NCBI GenBank assembly: GCA_018901125.1
Contig: JAHIFE010000038.1
Location: 1-43,505 of the forward strand
Source: Pseudomonadota bacterium
GTDB lineage: Bacteria; Desulfobacterota; Desulfobacteria; Desulfobacterales; RPRI01
Reading direction: 5' to 3'
Length of the DNA: 43,505 bases
The stretch's first letter is position 1; each line of letters opens with the position of its first letter. The notes under the pieces are model-generated. The model searched no databases. It had not been told where the DNA came from and saw only the letters and a list, made by a program, of their open reading frames with translations. Below, piece by piece: positions 33,266 through 41,447 of this stretch. The position numbers were made by a program, and so were the translations under genes.

Positions 33266-34645
33266 ATGAAATACATATTCTGGAATAATAAAGCCTGCAA
33301 GAAAATGCAAAATATTTTGACTATAATATCATTTTCCTTGCTTCTTGCTTCTTGTGCGTCAGTCGATCCGGCAAAAACTGATGTTGAACTTAAAACCGAG
33401 CCACCTGCTGCACAGATCACTACATTTACGCAGGCTCTTGCGGACCTGGGCTTGATGACGGAAATTTATAATGTTGACGTTGTTAAAATCCAGAGTAATC
33501 CTATAGGGGATAATACCGGCGCAGCTGGCGCTACCGGAGCAGAAATACCGAGAGATATAACCGAAATGATAAAGAGCTGTCTTAATTCAATCGGTGGGAG
33601 AGTTACCTTTATTCCTTATGATCCTTCATTTATTCAAAACCAGATGGTAACCGGTTATTCCAGCTTTGATGAAAAACTTATACCTGATGTGGTAATAAGT
33701 GGCGGTATTACAGAGTTTGACAGGGGTTTGGAAACAAGGGGTGATGGCACTGATGTCAGTGCCGGTGCCGAGTTTACCGGGTTGCCTGATTATCTTCCTT
33801 CAAAGGAAGTTAAACTCAGGTATGGAGATGCCGGGAAAACTGGCTTGGCCAGCATAACTCTCGATTTTAACCTTCTTAATTTCAGAACTATGGCAGGAAT
33901 ACCCAGAATGAGCTCAATTAACAGTATGAAGGTATCAAAAGCCATGAATGAAAGGGAATTAGGAATAAGCCTTTTTGGCCAGACTTTCGGAAGAAAGGGT
34001 TCTATCAAGAAGGTTCAGGGAAGGCACCATGCGGTAAGGCTTCTTGTTGAGTTGAGTATGATCCAGATTGTTGGAAAATACAATGGCCTTCCTTATTGGA
34101 CGTTGCTCGGTGAAGATGCGATGCCTGATAAGGACGTAGAAAGTGCTGTAAAGAAGTTTTACTACAAACTATCTGATTCAGACCGATTGTTCAAGATTCA
34201 GGAATGGCTGTATCTCCACGGATATGAAGTTGTGCTTACTGGTCAGCTTGATAATGCGACTGTTTCTGCATTAAAACAGTTTGACAGCAGCTATAATCCG
34301 GCAAATAAAATAGATGCGGATATATTCCTTAAAATATATGCTTCAATTCCTATAAAAGAAAGTACATTAGGCAGAAGAAACCAGCTGGATAGGATAATGG
34401 GCCAGGCTCCTCAAGCAGTTGAAGCCAGCAGTGTACCTGCTCAGCAACCGCCTATGCAACAAGCAGCCCAGGCAGCCGCACCTCAACAATCGGCACCTGT
34501 TGCCGCTCAGGCTGCACCACAGCCTGCTGCTGCTCCGGCTGTATCAAAGCAGCAACGAGCTGTTGCTGCCCCTGCTCCGGCCGCTGCTAGCAGTGTGAGG
34601 AAAAAGAGTGCTATCGGTAGAATACTTACAGATGAAGAGTGGTGA
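33266..34645 (+). CDS. CsgG/HfaB-like outer-membrane secretion lipoprotein with PG-binding-like domain
   Basis: A 459-residue lipoprotein (lipobox LLASC, C30). Residues ~50-282 have the layout of CsgG-type channels: IYNVDVVKIQ, a helix before FIPYDPSFIQNQMVTG, DVVISGGITEFDRGL (compare I-x-x-G-x-I-x-x-Y-E), a variable Gly-rich membrane-hairpin region, ASITLDFNLLNFRT, and a final helix RHHAVRLLVELSMIQIVGKY. Residues ~300-360 resemble a PG_binding_1 domain (LFKIQEWLYLHGY, TGQLDNATVSALKQF). The tail is Ala/Gln/Pro-rich (381-445). CsgG assembles a nonameric pore that exports curli; HfaB does so for the Caulobacter holdfast. Here the extra domain could anchor the pore to murein. I see no CsgE or CsgF. 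The CsgG assignment rests on motif layout only. Confidence 0.55.
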   Translation: MKYIFWNNKACKKMQNILTIISFSLLLASCASVDPAKTDVELKTEPPAAQITTFTQALADLGLMTEIYNVDVVKIQSNPIGDNTGAAGATGAEIPRDITEMIKSCLNSIGGRVTFIPYDPSFIQNQMVTGYSSFDEKLIPDVVISGGITEFDRGLETRGDGTDVSAGAEFTGLPDYLPSKEVKLRYGDAGKTGLASITLDFNLLNFRTMAGIPRMSSINSMKVSKAMNERELGISLFGQTFGRKGSIKKVQGRHHAVRLLVELSMIQIVGKYNGLPYWTLLGEDAMPDKDVESAVKKFYYKLSDSDRLFKIQEWLYLHGYEVVLTGQLDNATVSALKQFDSSYNPANKIDADIFLKIYASIPIKESTLGRRNQLDRIMGQAPQAVEASSVPAQQPPMQQAAQAAAPQQSAPVAAQAAPQPAAAPAVSKQQRAVAAPAPAAASSVRKKSAIGRILTDEEW

Positions 34646-34650
34646 TATAT

Positions 34651-35247
34651 ATGGGCTTATGCCGCAGGATTGTTTCTGCTGTAATTATTATTTTTATAAT
34701 ATGCCTTTGTACCTCAGCGTTTGCCGGGAATAAGAAAATGGTAATCAATAGAACTGAGGAAATGGATGAGCAAAATAAACAAATGGTCAGACAGATTCCA
34801 AACTTGCCGGAAACGGGTAAAATTGATGCAAAAGCCAGAGTTGTTAATGAGGGTGGCAATTTAATATTTGATATTTACCATGTTAAAACATCTGTTAAGG
34901 AAGAAAGTATTGACCTTAGCGGGAAGCAGCAAAAAGAAGAAGCAAAAGAGGAGTTAACTTCAGAACCTGAGAAAAAAAAAGATAGTTCAAACTTAAACGG
35001 CAATCAACAAAAAGAAGAAATAAAAGAGGATTTAAACTCTGATATACTGGATAAGAATGAAAACCTTAATATAGTTCGTGAACAAAGTGAAGAAGGAACA
35101 AAGCAGGAGATAATATCTGATACTCAGGGGAAGAATAAAGATAATAAAATTATAAATGATAAGCAGCAAAAAGAGTTAGCAAGTGAGACAACAGTAACCA
35201 ATATTCAGAAACAGGGTAATGCCGGCTCGTTAGAATTAAACGAATAA
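34651..35247 (+). CDS. Secreted charged low-complexity protein
   Basis: About 198 residues. The ATG at 34651 is used; a GTG at 34639 inside the previous gene is possible. A signal peptide (VSAVIIIFIICLCTSAFA) is followed by GNKKMVINRTEEMDEQNKQM, then a long hydrophilic Glu/Lys/Gln/Asn region with three loose repeats around KQQKEEAKEELTSE, NQQKEEIKEDLNSD and KQQKEL. It is probably disordered. The mature start AGNKKM is shared with the next protein (35356-36099), which suggests a common sorting or processing context. No family recognised. The start lies six bases after the CsgG-like stop, indicating co-transcription. Confidence 0.6.
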   Translation: MGLCRRIVSAVIIIFIICLCTSAFAGNKKMVINRTEEMDEQNKQMVRQIPNLPETGKIDAKARVVNEGGNLIFDIYHVKTSVKEESIDLSGKQQKEEAKEELTSEPEKKKDSSNLNGNQQKEEIKEDLNSDILDKNENLNIVREQSEEGTKQEIISDTQGKNKDNKIINDKQQKELASETTVTNIQKQGNAGSLELNE

Positions 35248-35355
35248 ATATCTGAATAGCAAACATAATAAATAATATTTATTGATCAGGTGAAAAAGAA
35301 ATAAATAAGACGACAAAGGCCATGAATTACTCCAAAAAAACAGGAGGTAAGCTGT

Positions 35356-36099
35356 ATGATTTCTAGATGTTTTAAAAGTATTTTAATTTTGTTGATTTGT
35401 TTGACATTTTCAGCGCCCAACGTATTAGCCGGTAATAAAAAAATGATGGCTATCATGGCAGCAAAAAATGATGCGATGAGGGGGCTAACAGAACAGGTAT
35501 ATGGCCTTAAAATCCGTTCCTCTGAAGAAGTAAAAAATATGGCTGCTGATAGCTATATCGGAACTACCGATTCCAAAACATCAGCAACCATGTCAGGAAT
35601 TAAGATTTCGGATGTAATCTATGATCCAAAACAAGATATCGCAAGAGCCACAGCAACAATGACCTCAAACCAAATTGTAAATATTGAGGGTGCAAATGTT
35701 GCTTTAAGTGGCAAGGTATTTAAACATGTTGGTTTTGGGGCAAGCTCTCCTTCTAGTGCCGGACCTTTGAGAGCTTTAAGAGCAGCTCAGATTGATGCAT
35801 ATAAACAATTGGCGCAACAAATAGCAGGTTTTACTCTTGAAAGCCAGTCAACAGTAGAAAATTACATGCTTAAATCAGATTTTATTAAGACAAAAGTACA
35901 GGCATCACTTGCTTTTGCTGAGGTTGTGGACTTTGGATGGGATCAGTCTGGTGACGCCTATGTAAAGATGGTAATAAAGGTAGATGACGTGGCAGCTATG
36001 CTTGGTGAACCTGTTGTAGGCGCCGGAGAACTTGTCGAGGTAGAAGGACAGGGTGCCATGAAAAATGATTTCAGTAAACCTAAGGCCGCTAAGAAATAA
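35356..36099 (+). CDS. LPP20-like periplasmic/outer-membrane protein
   Basis: A 247-residue protein with a cleavable signal (ILILLICLTFSAPNVLAG) and no lipobox. It carries two LPP20-like segments (PF02169 type). The first is degenerate (residues ~30-110, AAKNDAMRGLTEQVYGLKIR ... ISDVIYDPKQDIARATATM). The second is clear (~135-215, LRALRAAQIDAYKQLAQQIAG ... FAEVVDFGWDQSGDAYVKM). LPP20 proteins such as FlgP and FlgO form outer-membrane rings or support surface structures. A C-terminal lysine-rich tail ends the protein. AGGAGG precedes the ATG. Next to a CsgG-like pore, an outer-membrane or pore-accessory role is reasonable. Confidence 0.7.
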   Translation: MISRCFKSILILLICLTFSAPNVLAGNKKMMAIMAAKNDAMRGLTEQVYGLKIRSSEEVKNMAADSYIGTTDSKTSATMSGIKISDVIYDPKQDIARATATMTSNQIVNIEGANVALSGKVFKHVGFGASSPSSAGPLRALRAAQIDAYKQLAQQIAGFTLESQSTVENYMLKSDFIKTKVQASLAFAEVVDFGWDQSGDAYVKMVIKVDDVAAMLGEPVVGAGELVEVEGQGAMKNDFSKPKAAKK

Positions 36100-36180
36100 T
36101 AAACAGTTAGTTTAGCTGGTAATAAAATAATTGATGCCCAGTATTTGCTAACACAATCCCGATGAATATTATATGATATA

Positions 36181-36237
36181 AAAATCCCCTTCTTATCCCT
36201 TCTTTATATGAAGGTGTCGAGACGGGGATTTTTTTTT
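36181..36237 (+). terminator. Rho-independent terminator after the LPP20-like gene
   Basis: AAAATCCCC at 36181-36189 pairs with GGGGATTTT at 36224-36232, with an internal CTTC/GAAG helix. An uninterrupted T-run ends at 36237. It closes the likely operon containing the CsgG-like, charged and LPP20-like genes. Confidence 0.8.
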
Positions 36238-36393
36238 GGGCGTTGCCTAATGGTAGGTTATGGTTCCAGCTGGTTGCATATACCCACATATCCAGTCAAT
36301 TTGAACTATCAGGAATCGGGACATTATTCTGACTAATGTTATATACCGGCTTAATAATTATGCCGAGCTGTTCAACGCATATTCCAGTCTATT

Positions 36394-36535
36394 GAGCCAA
36401 TTGCAAAACGGCCTATTGTGGCCGATCTCAGCGTTGGGTTAAAATTTTAATCCTTAATAAACTCTATGTATTCCTGTTGTTAAAGTTTTAGCCCGCCTTG
36501 ACCCTGACCAAATTGAAATGTATTGAAACTGACTC
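36394..36535 (+). mobile_element. MITE-like palindromic element, copy D (142 bp, most diverged)
   Basis: Begins GAGCCAATTGCAAAACGG and ends GTATTGAAACTGACTC. Similar along its full length to copies B and C but with more substitutions, including in the right terminus. No exact 4-bp duplication remains (TATT left, CTGT right), as expected for an older insertion. Confidence 0.8.
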
Positions 36536-36683
36536 CTGTTTAATATGTTTGTTTAAACAAAAAACAGGGTATTATATAAGTTGATTGCAAAAAGTGAGCT
36601 AATGTAATAAAAATTATAAACATCTGATATGTTGTGGCCATTAAATATTAAAGCTTGTCTATAATTAGGAAAGGAGAATATAT

Positions 36684-37475
36684 ATGAAATCAAATAGATA
36701 TTTTATATTAATACTGTTTATTATTTCTATTGTAATGCTGTTTGCCATAAAACAAACTTATGCTGGCGGAATATCCATAAATTTAGGTGATGGCAGTGCT
36801 GGGGATATATCAATTGATGGAGGTGTAGCACGTTCTGGGAATATATCAATTGATGGGAACGTAGTAAACTCTGGCGGTACTGGCTGTGGTAACGGTATTG
36901 AGGGAAATGGAATTGATAAGACAGAAAAAAGAAGCGTATCGACATTTACATCTGTAGAGGTAGACGGAGCTTTTAATGTTTATATCGAATGCCAAAAGAA
37001 AAATAGCATAGAGGTTAGAGGTGACAGTAATATATTGCCTTATATAACAACAAAAGTAAAAGGGAATACTCTGCAAATTACTTCGAACAGAACAATATGT
37101 CCAAAAAAATTACTGGAAATCAAAGTATCTGCCGATAATATAGAAAGAGTTTCTGTATCGGGTGCTGTTGATCTTTCAATTTCCGGTGTAAATAATAAAA
37201 GTCTTGATATTGAGGCAGATGGGGCAGTAGATATAAAAGCATCCGGGAAAACAAAGAATTTGAAGATTAGTGTATCCGGGTCAGGCGATGTGAAAGCAAA
37301 AGAGCTTAAAGCTGAAAATGTAGATGTGTCGGTTAACGGAGCCGGAGATGCGGTCGTATACGTTTCACAAAAACTAAAAGCGGAGATAAACGGAGCCGGA
37401 GATATTACATACTATGGTAACCCTAAAGAAGTAATTAAAGATGTTTCCGGAGCCGGAGATATTATAAAAAGGTAG
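36684..37475 (+). CDS. DUF2807 (head GIN domain) secreted beta-rich protein
   Basis: A 263-residue protein with signal peptide (YFILILFIISIVMLFAIKQTYAG). The mature N-terminus has two short repeats (GDISIDGGVARS, GNISIDGNVVNS). From residue ~78 it matches the DUF2807/head GIN pattern: FTSVEVDGAFNVYIECQ, SIEVRGDSNILPYI, then repeating V-S-G-x-x-D strands (VSVSGAVDLSISG, ISVSGSGDVKAKE, VSVNGAGDAVVYV, AEINGAGDITYYG, VSGAGDIIKR). These form a right-handed beta-helix in known structures; function is unknown, sometimes annotated as an adhesin head. AAAGGAG precedes the ATG. It is separated from the fibre locus by a terminator and a MITE, so membership in the same system is uncertain. Confidence 0.8.
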   Translation: MKSNRYFILILFIISIVMLFAIKQTYAGGISINLGDGSAGDISIDGGVARSGNISIDGNVVNSGGTGCGNGIEGNGIDKTEKRSVSTFTSVEVDGAFNVYIECQKKNSIEVRGDSNILPYITTKVKGNTLQITSNRTICPKKLLEIKVSADNIERVSVSGAVDLSISGVNNKSLDIEADGAVDIKASGKTKNLKISVSGSGDVKAKELKAENVDVSVNGAGDAVVYVSQKLKAEINGAGDITYYGNPKEVIKDVSGAGDIIKR

Positions 37476-37530
37476 CATTATATTTTTAATTTAACAAATA
37501 AAGACCATTGACAAAATACCTCATACTGAT

Positions 37531-37672
37531 GAGCCAGTTTCAAAACGTCCCATTTTGGCCGATCTCTGCGTTGGGTGAAAATTTTAATCCTCGAAATACT
37601 CCATGTATTCCTGCGGTTAAAATTTTCATCCGCCTTGACCTTGACCAAACTGAAACGTTTTGAAAGTAGCTC
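37531..37672 (+). mobile_element. MITE-like palindromic element, copy C (142 bp)
   Basis: Begins GAGCCAGTTTCAAAACGT and ends ACGTTTTGAAAGTAGCTC; exact 4-bp duplication TGAT on both sides. The two arms pair along almost the entire length around a central CATG (for example TGAAAATTTTAA in the left arm with TTAAAATTTTCA in the right), so the whole element can fold into one long imperfect hairpin. Confidence 0.9.
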
Positions 37673-37733
37673 TGATACTTTTTGATTTGCATTATTCTGC
37701 TTTGAAGCTATCAATGATAAAAGCGTAAACGGC

Positions 37734-37763
37734 TTGACACCAGCGGGTGGTATATGATAGATT
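37734..37763 (+). promoter_or_regulatory. Weak sigma70-like promoter candidate
   Basis: TTGACA at 37734-37739, an 18-base spacer and TAGATT at 37758-37763, about 70 bases upstream of the acidic protein gene. The -35 is perfect, the -10 weak. Confidence 0.3.
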
Positions 37764-37830
37764 CCAAGTTATTGTGGGGACTTGATTAATTCCCGTATTT
37801 TGAAAAAACCTTTTAAAAATAGGGGGCACA

Positions 37831-38346
37831 ATGGATGAAAAGGATAATTCGGGGAAAGAATCTTCTGAAAATGAATCTTTTAATGACCCGGAATTGATGA
37901 GTCTGATTAATGATATGAAAAATGCCATTGATGAAGAAGATGAAATCATCGAACTTACTGACGTTATTGATGTTGCCGGTGTAGTAAATCCTGTTGAGAA
38001 TGAACAGGACGTTGTAATGAAAGATCTTGAGGAAGATATGTGTTCTGATGAATACGTAAAAGATGACTTTGCCGCTTCCATGGGAATGAAAATTGATAAT
38101 GAATTAGATTCTCAGGATTGTTTAAGCGAAGACAAAGGCTTGGATTTAGAAACAGAATCCCAAGAAGAGTATGGGAAGCTTGCTGTTTCACCGCAACAGG
38201 TCGAAGCAGCCGTTGAGCGTGTGGTTCACAGGATATTGGGAGATAAAATTGACAGTATACTGATCGAGGTAATAGAAAGGGCCGTTACACAAGAAATTAA
38301 TAGACTAAAAAATATTCTTCGTGTTACTGAAAATGATTTTGACTAA
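37831..38346 (+). CDS. Acidic conserved hypothetical protein upstream of valS
   Basis: A 171-residue soluble protein. The first ~115 residues are strongly acidic and probably disordered (EEDEIIELTDVIDVAG, VVMKDLEEDMCSDEY). The last ~50 form a likely amphipathic helical module (QQVEAAVERVVHRILGDK, IDSILIEVIERAVTQEINRL). I have the impression that similar C-terminal modules occur in deltaproteobacterial proteins, but I cannot name a family; it does not resemble a DNA-binding domain. GGGGGC precedes the ATG, and a terminator follows, so it is likely monocistronic. Confidence 0.65.
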   Translation: MDEKDNSGKESSENESFNDPELMSLINDMKNAIDEEDEIIELTDVIDVAGVVNPVENEQDVVMKDLEEDMCSDEYVKDDFAASMGMKIDNELDSQDCLSEDKGLDLETESQEEYGKLAVSPQQVEAAVERVVHRILGDKIDSILIEVIERAVTQEINRLKNILRVTENDFD

Positions 38347-38361
38347 TTATAATTATTTATT

Positions 38362-38432
38362 AAAGAGATCGCCCTTTTATATAATTTATTATTTATCTTA
38401 AGTTATATCCCTTTTGTCAGGCGGTCTCTTTT
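38362..38432 (+). terminator. Terminator hairpin after the acidic protein gene
   Basis: AAAGAGATCGCC at 38362-38373 pairs with GGCGGTCTCTTTT at 38420-38432 (one T-G pair), with a long AT-rich loop. The right arm ends in a T-run. The first base lies 16 past the stop codon. Confidence 0.6.
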
Positions 38433-38472
38433 CTGTATGGCAGAAAGAAATTGCTTATTATAGATTTTGGGA

Positions 38473-38506
38473 TACCCCGTAGCTTGCTGCGGGGTAGTTT
38501 GTTTTT
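38473..38506 (+). terminator. Second terminator: short GC hairpin with T-rich tail
   Basis: TACCCCG at 38473-38479 pairs with CGGGGTA at 38490-38496; GTTTGTTTTT follows. The rest of the interval to the valS start (38507-38756) holds no supported gene and presumably the valS promoter and leader. Confidence 0.65.
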
Positions 38507-38756
38507 ACGGGGGCTAAAATTCGTTTAAAGACTTTAAGGACGTTATTTAAGATGAAAACATTAAAAGACATCGGTTTTATTAAAAGATCATCTTAAGTTG
38601 CTCTTCATCTTTTGTTATTGCAGCGTACGAATAAGTTTGCTTTATTCCCTCCGATTCGTATGCTTTGCAAATAAAGCTATTTATAAAACCAGCTAAATTG
38701 GGAATTTTTACAAGTCTATCTGGTTTGATTTGGGATTTATTTCGGGAGTGTTGTTT

Positions 38757-41423
38757 ATGAGTTCTGATTTGATGGAAAAGAGTTATGAGCCTAAGGAAGT
38801 TGAGAAACACTGGTATGAATTCTGGGAGAAAGAAGAACTTTTTGCAGCTAGTGAATTAAGTGATAAAAAAAGTTATTCAATAGTTATTCCGCCTCCTAAT
38901 GTAACGGGTGTGCTTCATATGGGACACGCGCTTAATGTTACAATGCAGGACATACTATGTCGTTATAGAAGATTGCGTGGCGATAACGTGCTTTGGATGC
39001 CGGGAACGGATCATGCCGGAATTGCAACACAAAATGTTGTTGAGAAGAAACTCACAGCCGAAAACACAAACAGGCATGAACTCGGTCGGAAAAAATTTAT
39101 CGAGGCAGTTTGGGAATGGCGAAACCAATATGGGAGTGCAATTATTAACCAATTGAAACGGCTGGGAGCCTCCTGTGACTGGAAGCTGGAGCGTTTCACC
39201 ATGGATGAAGGCCTTTCAATTGCGGTCCGCAAGGTTTTTGTTCAGCTTTATAATGAAGATCTTATTTACCGTGGAAATTATATAATAAACTGGTGCCATC
39301 GGTGTCATACCGCTCTTGCTGACCTTGAGGTGGAATATGAGGAAATCGAGGGCCATCTTTATCATATTCGATATCCTTTCCCGGACGGTTCAGACGGTAT
39401 TATTGTTGCCACAACGCGCCCTGAAACTATGCTTGGCGACTCCGGTGTTGCTGTAAATCCCGATGATAAGAGATATCAGGACATAAAATCTTCTTCGGTT
39501 ATACTCCCTATTCTAAACAGACAGATACCCATAATCACCGATACTTATGTTGATATGTCTTTTGGGACCGGGGCTCTTAAAGTTACTCCAGCGCATGATC
39601 CCAATGACTTTGAAATAGGAAAACGGCATGGACTTCCTGAAATTAAAGTAATAGATGACAACGGCAAAATGACATCGGATGCCGGAAAATTTGAAGGGCT
39701 TGACCGGTTTGAATGCCGGAAAGCCGTTATCAAAGCTTTAAAAGAAGATGGGTTGCTGATAAAAGTTGAGCCGATAAAACACAATGTGGGTCACTGTTAC
39801 AGGTGCAAGACAATTATTGAACCTAATCTATCAAAGCAGTGGTTTGTAAAGGTTAAGCCTCTTGCTGAAAAGGCAATTGAGGCTGTCAAAAATAAAAGCA
39901 CAAGAATTGTGCCGGAAATGTGGACAAATACCTACTATGACTGGATGAATAATATAAGAGATTGGTGCATTTCCCGCCAGATCTGGTGGGGGCATCAGAT
40001 ACCTGCATGGACATGTGAAAAATGTCAGAATCTTGTCGTAGCAATGGAATCGCCGTCAATATGTCCCTGTTGCGGATCAAACAGCCTTGTTCAGGAGACC
40101 GATGTTCTTGATACATGGTTCAGCTCGGCTCTGTGGCCCTTTTCTACAATGGGCTGGCCGGAAGAGACCAAGCTGCTTAAAACCTTTTACCCTACATCTG
40201 TTCTTGTTACAGGCTTTGATATACTTTTTTTCTGGGTGGCGCGCATGATGATGATGGGGCTACATTTCATGAATGATGTCCCGTTTAAAGATGTATATGT
40301 TCATGCGCTGGTAAGAGATGAAGATGGCAAGAAGATGAGCAAGTCAAAAGGAAACGTGATTGATCCTTTAAGCATCATAGATAAATACGGAACTGATTCT
40401 TTTCGTATGACACTCGCCGTATTTGCCGCGCAGGGCAGAGATATAAAGATGTCGGAAAAAAGAGTGGAAGGTTATCGCCATTTTGTAAACAAGTTCTGGA
40501 ATGCCGCCCGTTTTGCACTAATGCATTTGACTGAAAATCACTCTGAGTTGAAATTTGAAAGCATGTCTTTGCCGGATAAATGGATACTTACAAGGCTTAA
40601 GAATGTTACTGATATAGTTTCAGACGCTATTGACAGCTACAGATTTAATGATGCGGCAAGTACTCTATATAAATTCGTATGGCATGAGTTATGTGACTGG
40701 TATCTTGAAGCCATAAAGCCTTGTCTATACGGAAATAAGGGAGAAAAGAAAAAAGAAGCGGCTCTTAGTGTTTTACAGCGTGTATTTCATGATGTGCTTA
40801 TTCTGCTTCATCCTTTCATACCCTTTGTAACAGAAGAAATCTGGCATAAGCTTCCCGGAACAGAAGGCTCAATTATGAAGGCAGTGTTCCCTGCTGATGT
40901 TAATGACTTTGAATCTCTATTATGCGATTTAGCCTCAGAACCGATGATGGATATTGTTATGGAGGTTATTACCGGGATAAGAAATGTAAGGGGTGAAATG
41001 AATATTGCGCCTTCAGTATCGCTACATGTAATCTTACATTCGGACAATGACTTTCTCGGAAGTATAGTGTCAAATAACGAAGATATTATTATCAATCTTG
41101 CCGGACTTAAGTCTTTTGCATCGGGAAAACCTGGTATAAGGCCAAAGAAAGCAGCAACTACAGTGATTGGCGATGCAGTAATTTATATTTTACTGGAAGA
41201 CGTAATTGATTTTGCTAAGGAAAAAGAACGCCTTGAAAAAGAACTTGCAAAACTGAAAAATGAGATATCAGGATTAATTAAAAAGCTTAACAATGAGGAC
41301 TTTCTCAAAAAAGCCCCCGATGATGTAGTAGAAAAAGTAAAGGATAAACACAATTTAGCACTGGCGAAACAACAGAAAATTATTTCCAATCTTGAAAAGA
41401 TAAAAAGTATTGAAGAAGAATAA
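38757..41423 (+). CDS. valS: Valyl-tRNA synthetase
   Basis: An 888-residue class I aminoacyl-tRNA synthetase. The HIGH motif is in NVTGVLHMGHALN and KMSKS in GKKMSKSKGNVIDP. The editing (CP1) domain has VATTRPETMLGDSGVAVNP and GTGALKVTPAHDPNDFEIG. Zinc-type cysteines are seen (CEKCQN, CPCCGS). An anticodon-binding domain and a C-terminal coiled coil (KEKERLEKELAKLKNEISG) end the protein. The ATG at 38757 is chosen because GGGAG lies eight bases upstream; an ATG at 38730 has no site. It is followed closely by nadC. Confidence 0.97.
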   Translation: MSSDLMEKSYEPKEVEKHWYEFWEKEELFAASELSDKKSYSIVIPPPNVTGVLHMGHALNVTMQDILCRYRRLRGDNVLWMPGTDHAGIATQNVVEKKLTAENTNRHELGRKKFIEAVWEWRNQYGSAIINQLKRLGASCDWKLERFTMDEGLSIAVRKVFVQLYNEDLIYRGNYIINWCHRCHTALADLEVEYEEIEGHLYHIRYPFPDGSDGIIVATTRPETMLGDSGVAVNPDDKRYQDIKSSSVILPILNRQIPIITDTYVDMSFGTGALKVTPAHDPNDFEIGKRHGLPEIKVIDDNGKMTSDAGKFEGLDRFECRKAVIKALKEDGLLIKVEPIKHNVGHCYRCKTIIEPNLSKQWFVKVKPLAEKAIEAVKNKSTRIVPEMWTNTYYDWMNNIRDWCISRQIWWGHQIPAWTCEKCQNLVVAMESPSICPCCGSNSLVQETDVLDTWFSSALWPFSTMGWPEETKLLKTFYPTSVLVTGFDILFFWVARMMMMGLHFMNDVPFKDVYVHALVRDEDGKKMSKSKGNVIDPLSIIDKYGTDSFRMTLAVFAAQGRDIKMSEKRVEGYRHFVNKFWNAARFALMHLTENHSELKFESMSLPDKWILTRLKNVTDIVSDAIDSYRFNDAASTLYKFVWHELCDWYLEAIKPCLYGNKGEKKKEAALSVLQRVFHDVLILLHPFIPFVTEEIWHKLPGTEGSIMKAVFPADVNDFESLLCDLASEPMMDIVMEVITGIRNVRGEMNIAPSVSLHVILHSDNDFLGSIVSNNEDIIINLAGLKSFASGKPGIRPKKAATTVIGDAVIYILLEDVIDFAKEKERLEKELAKLKNEISGLIKKLNNEDFLKKAPDDVVEKVKDKHNLALAKQQKIISNLEKIKSIEEE

Positions 41424-41447
41424 TAACTTTTTTTGGGATGTTATAAT

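Noticed and set aside
37478-37714. 78-residue minus-strand reading frame
   Set aside because: Almost wholly inside MITE copy C; a by-product of the repeated element.
38507-38756. T-box or other riboswitch in the valS leader
   Set aside because: Looked for a T-box signature (AGGGTGGNACCGCG-type) and a specifier hairpin and saw none.
38580-38810. 76-residue minus-strand frame overlapping the valS start
   Set aside because: It would occupy the valS leader and first codons; no ribosome binding site or family was recognised.
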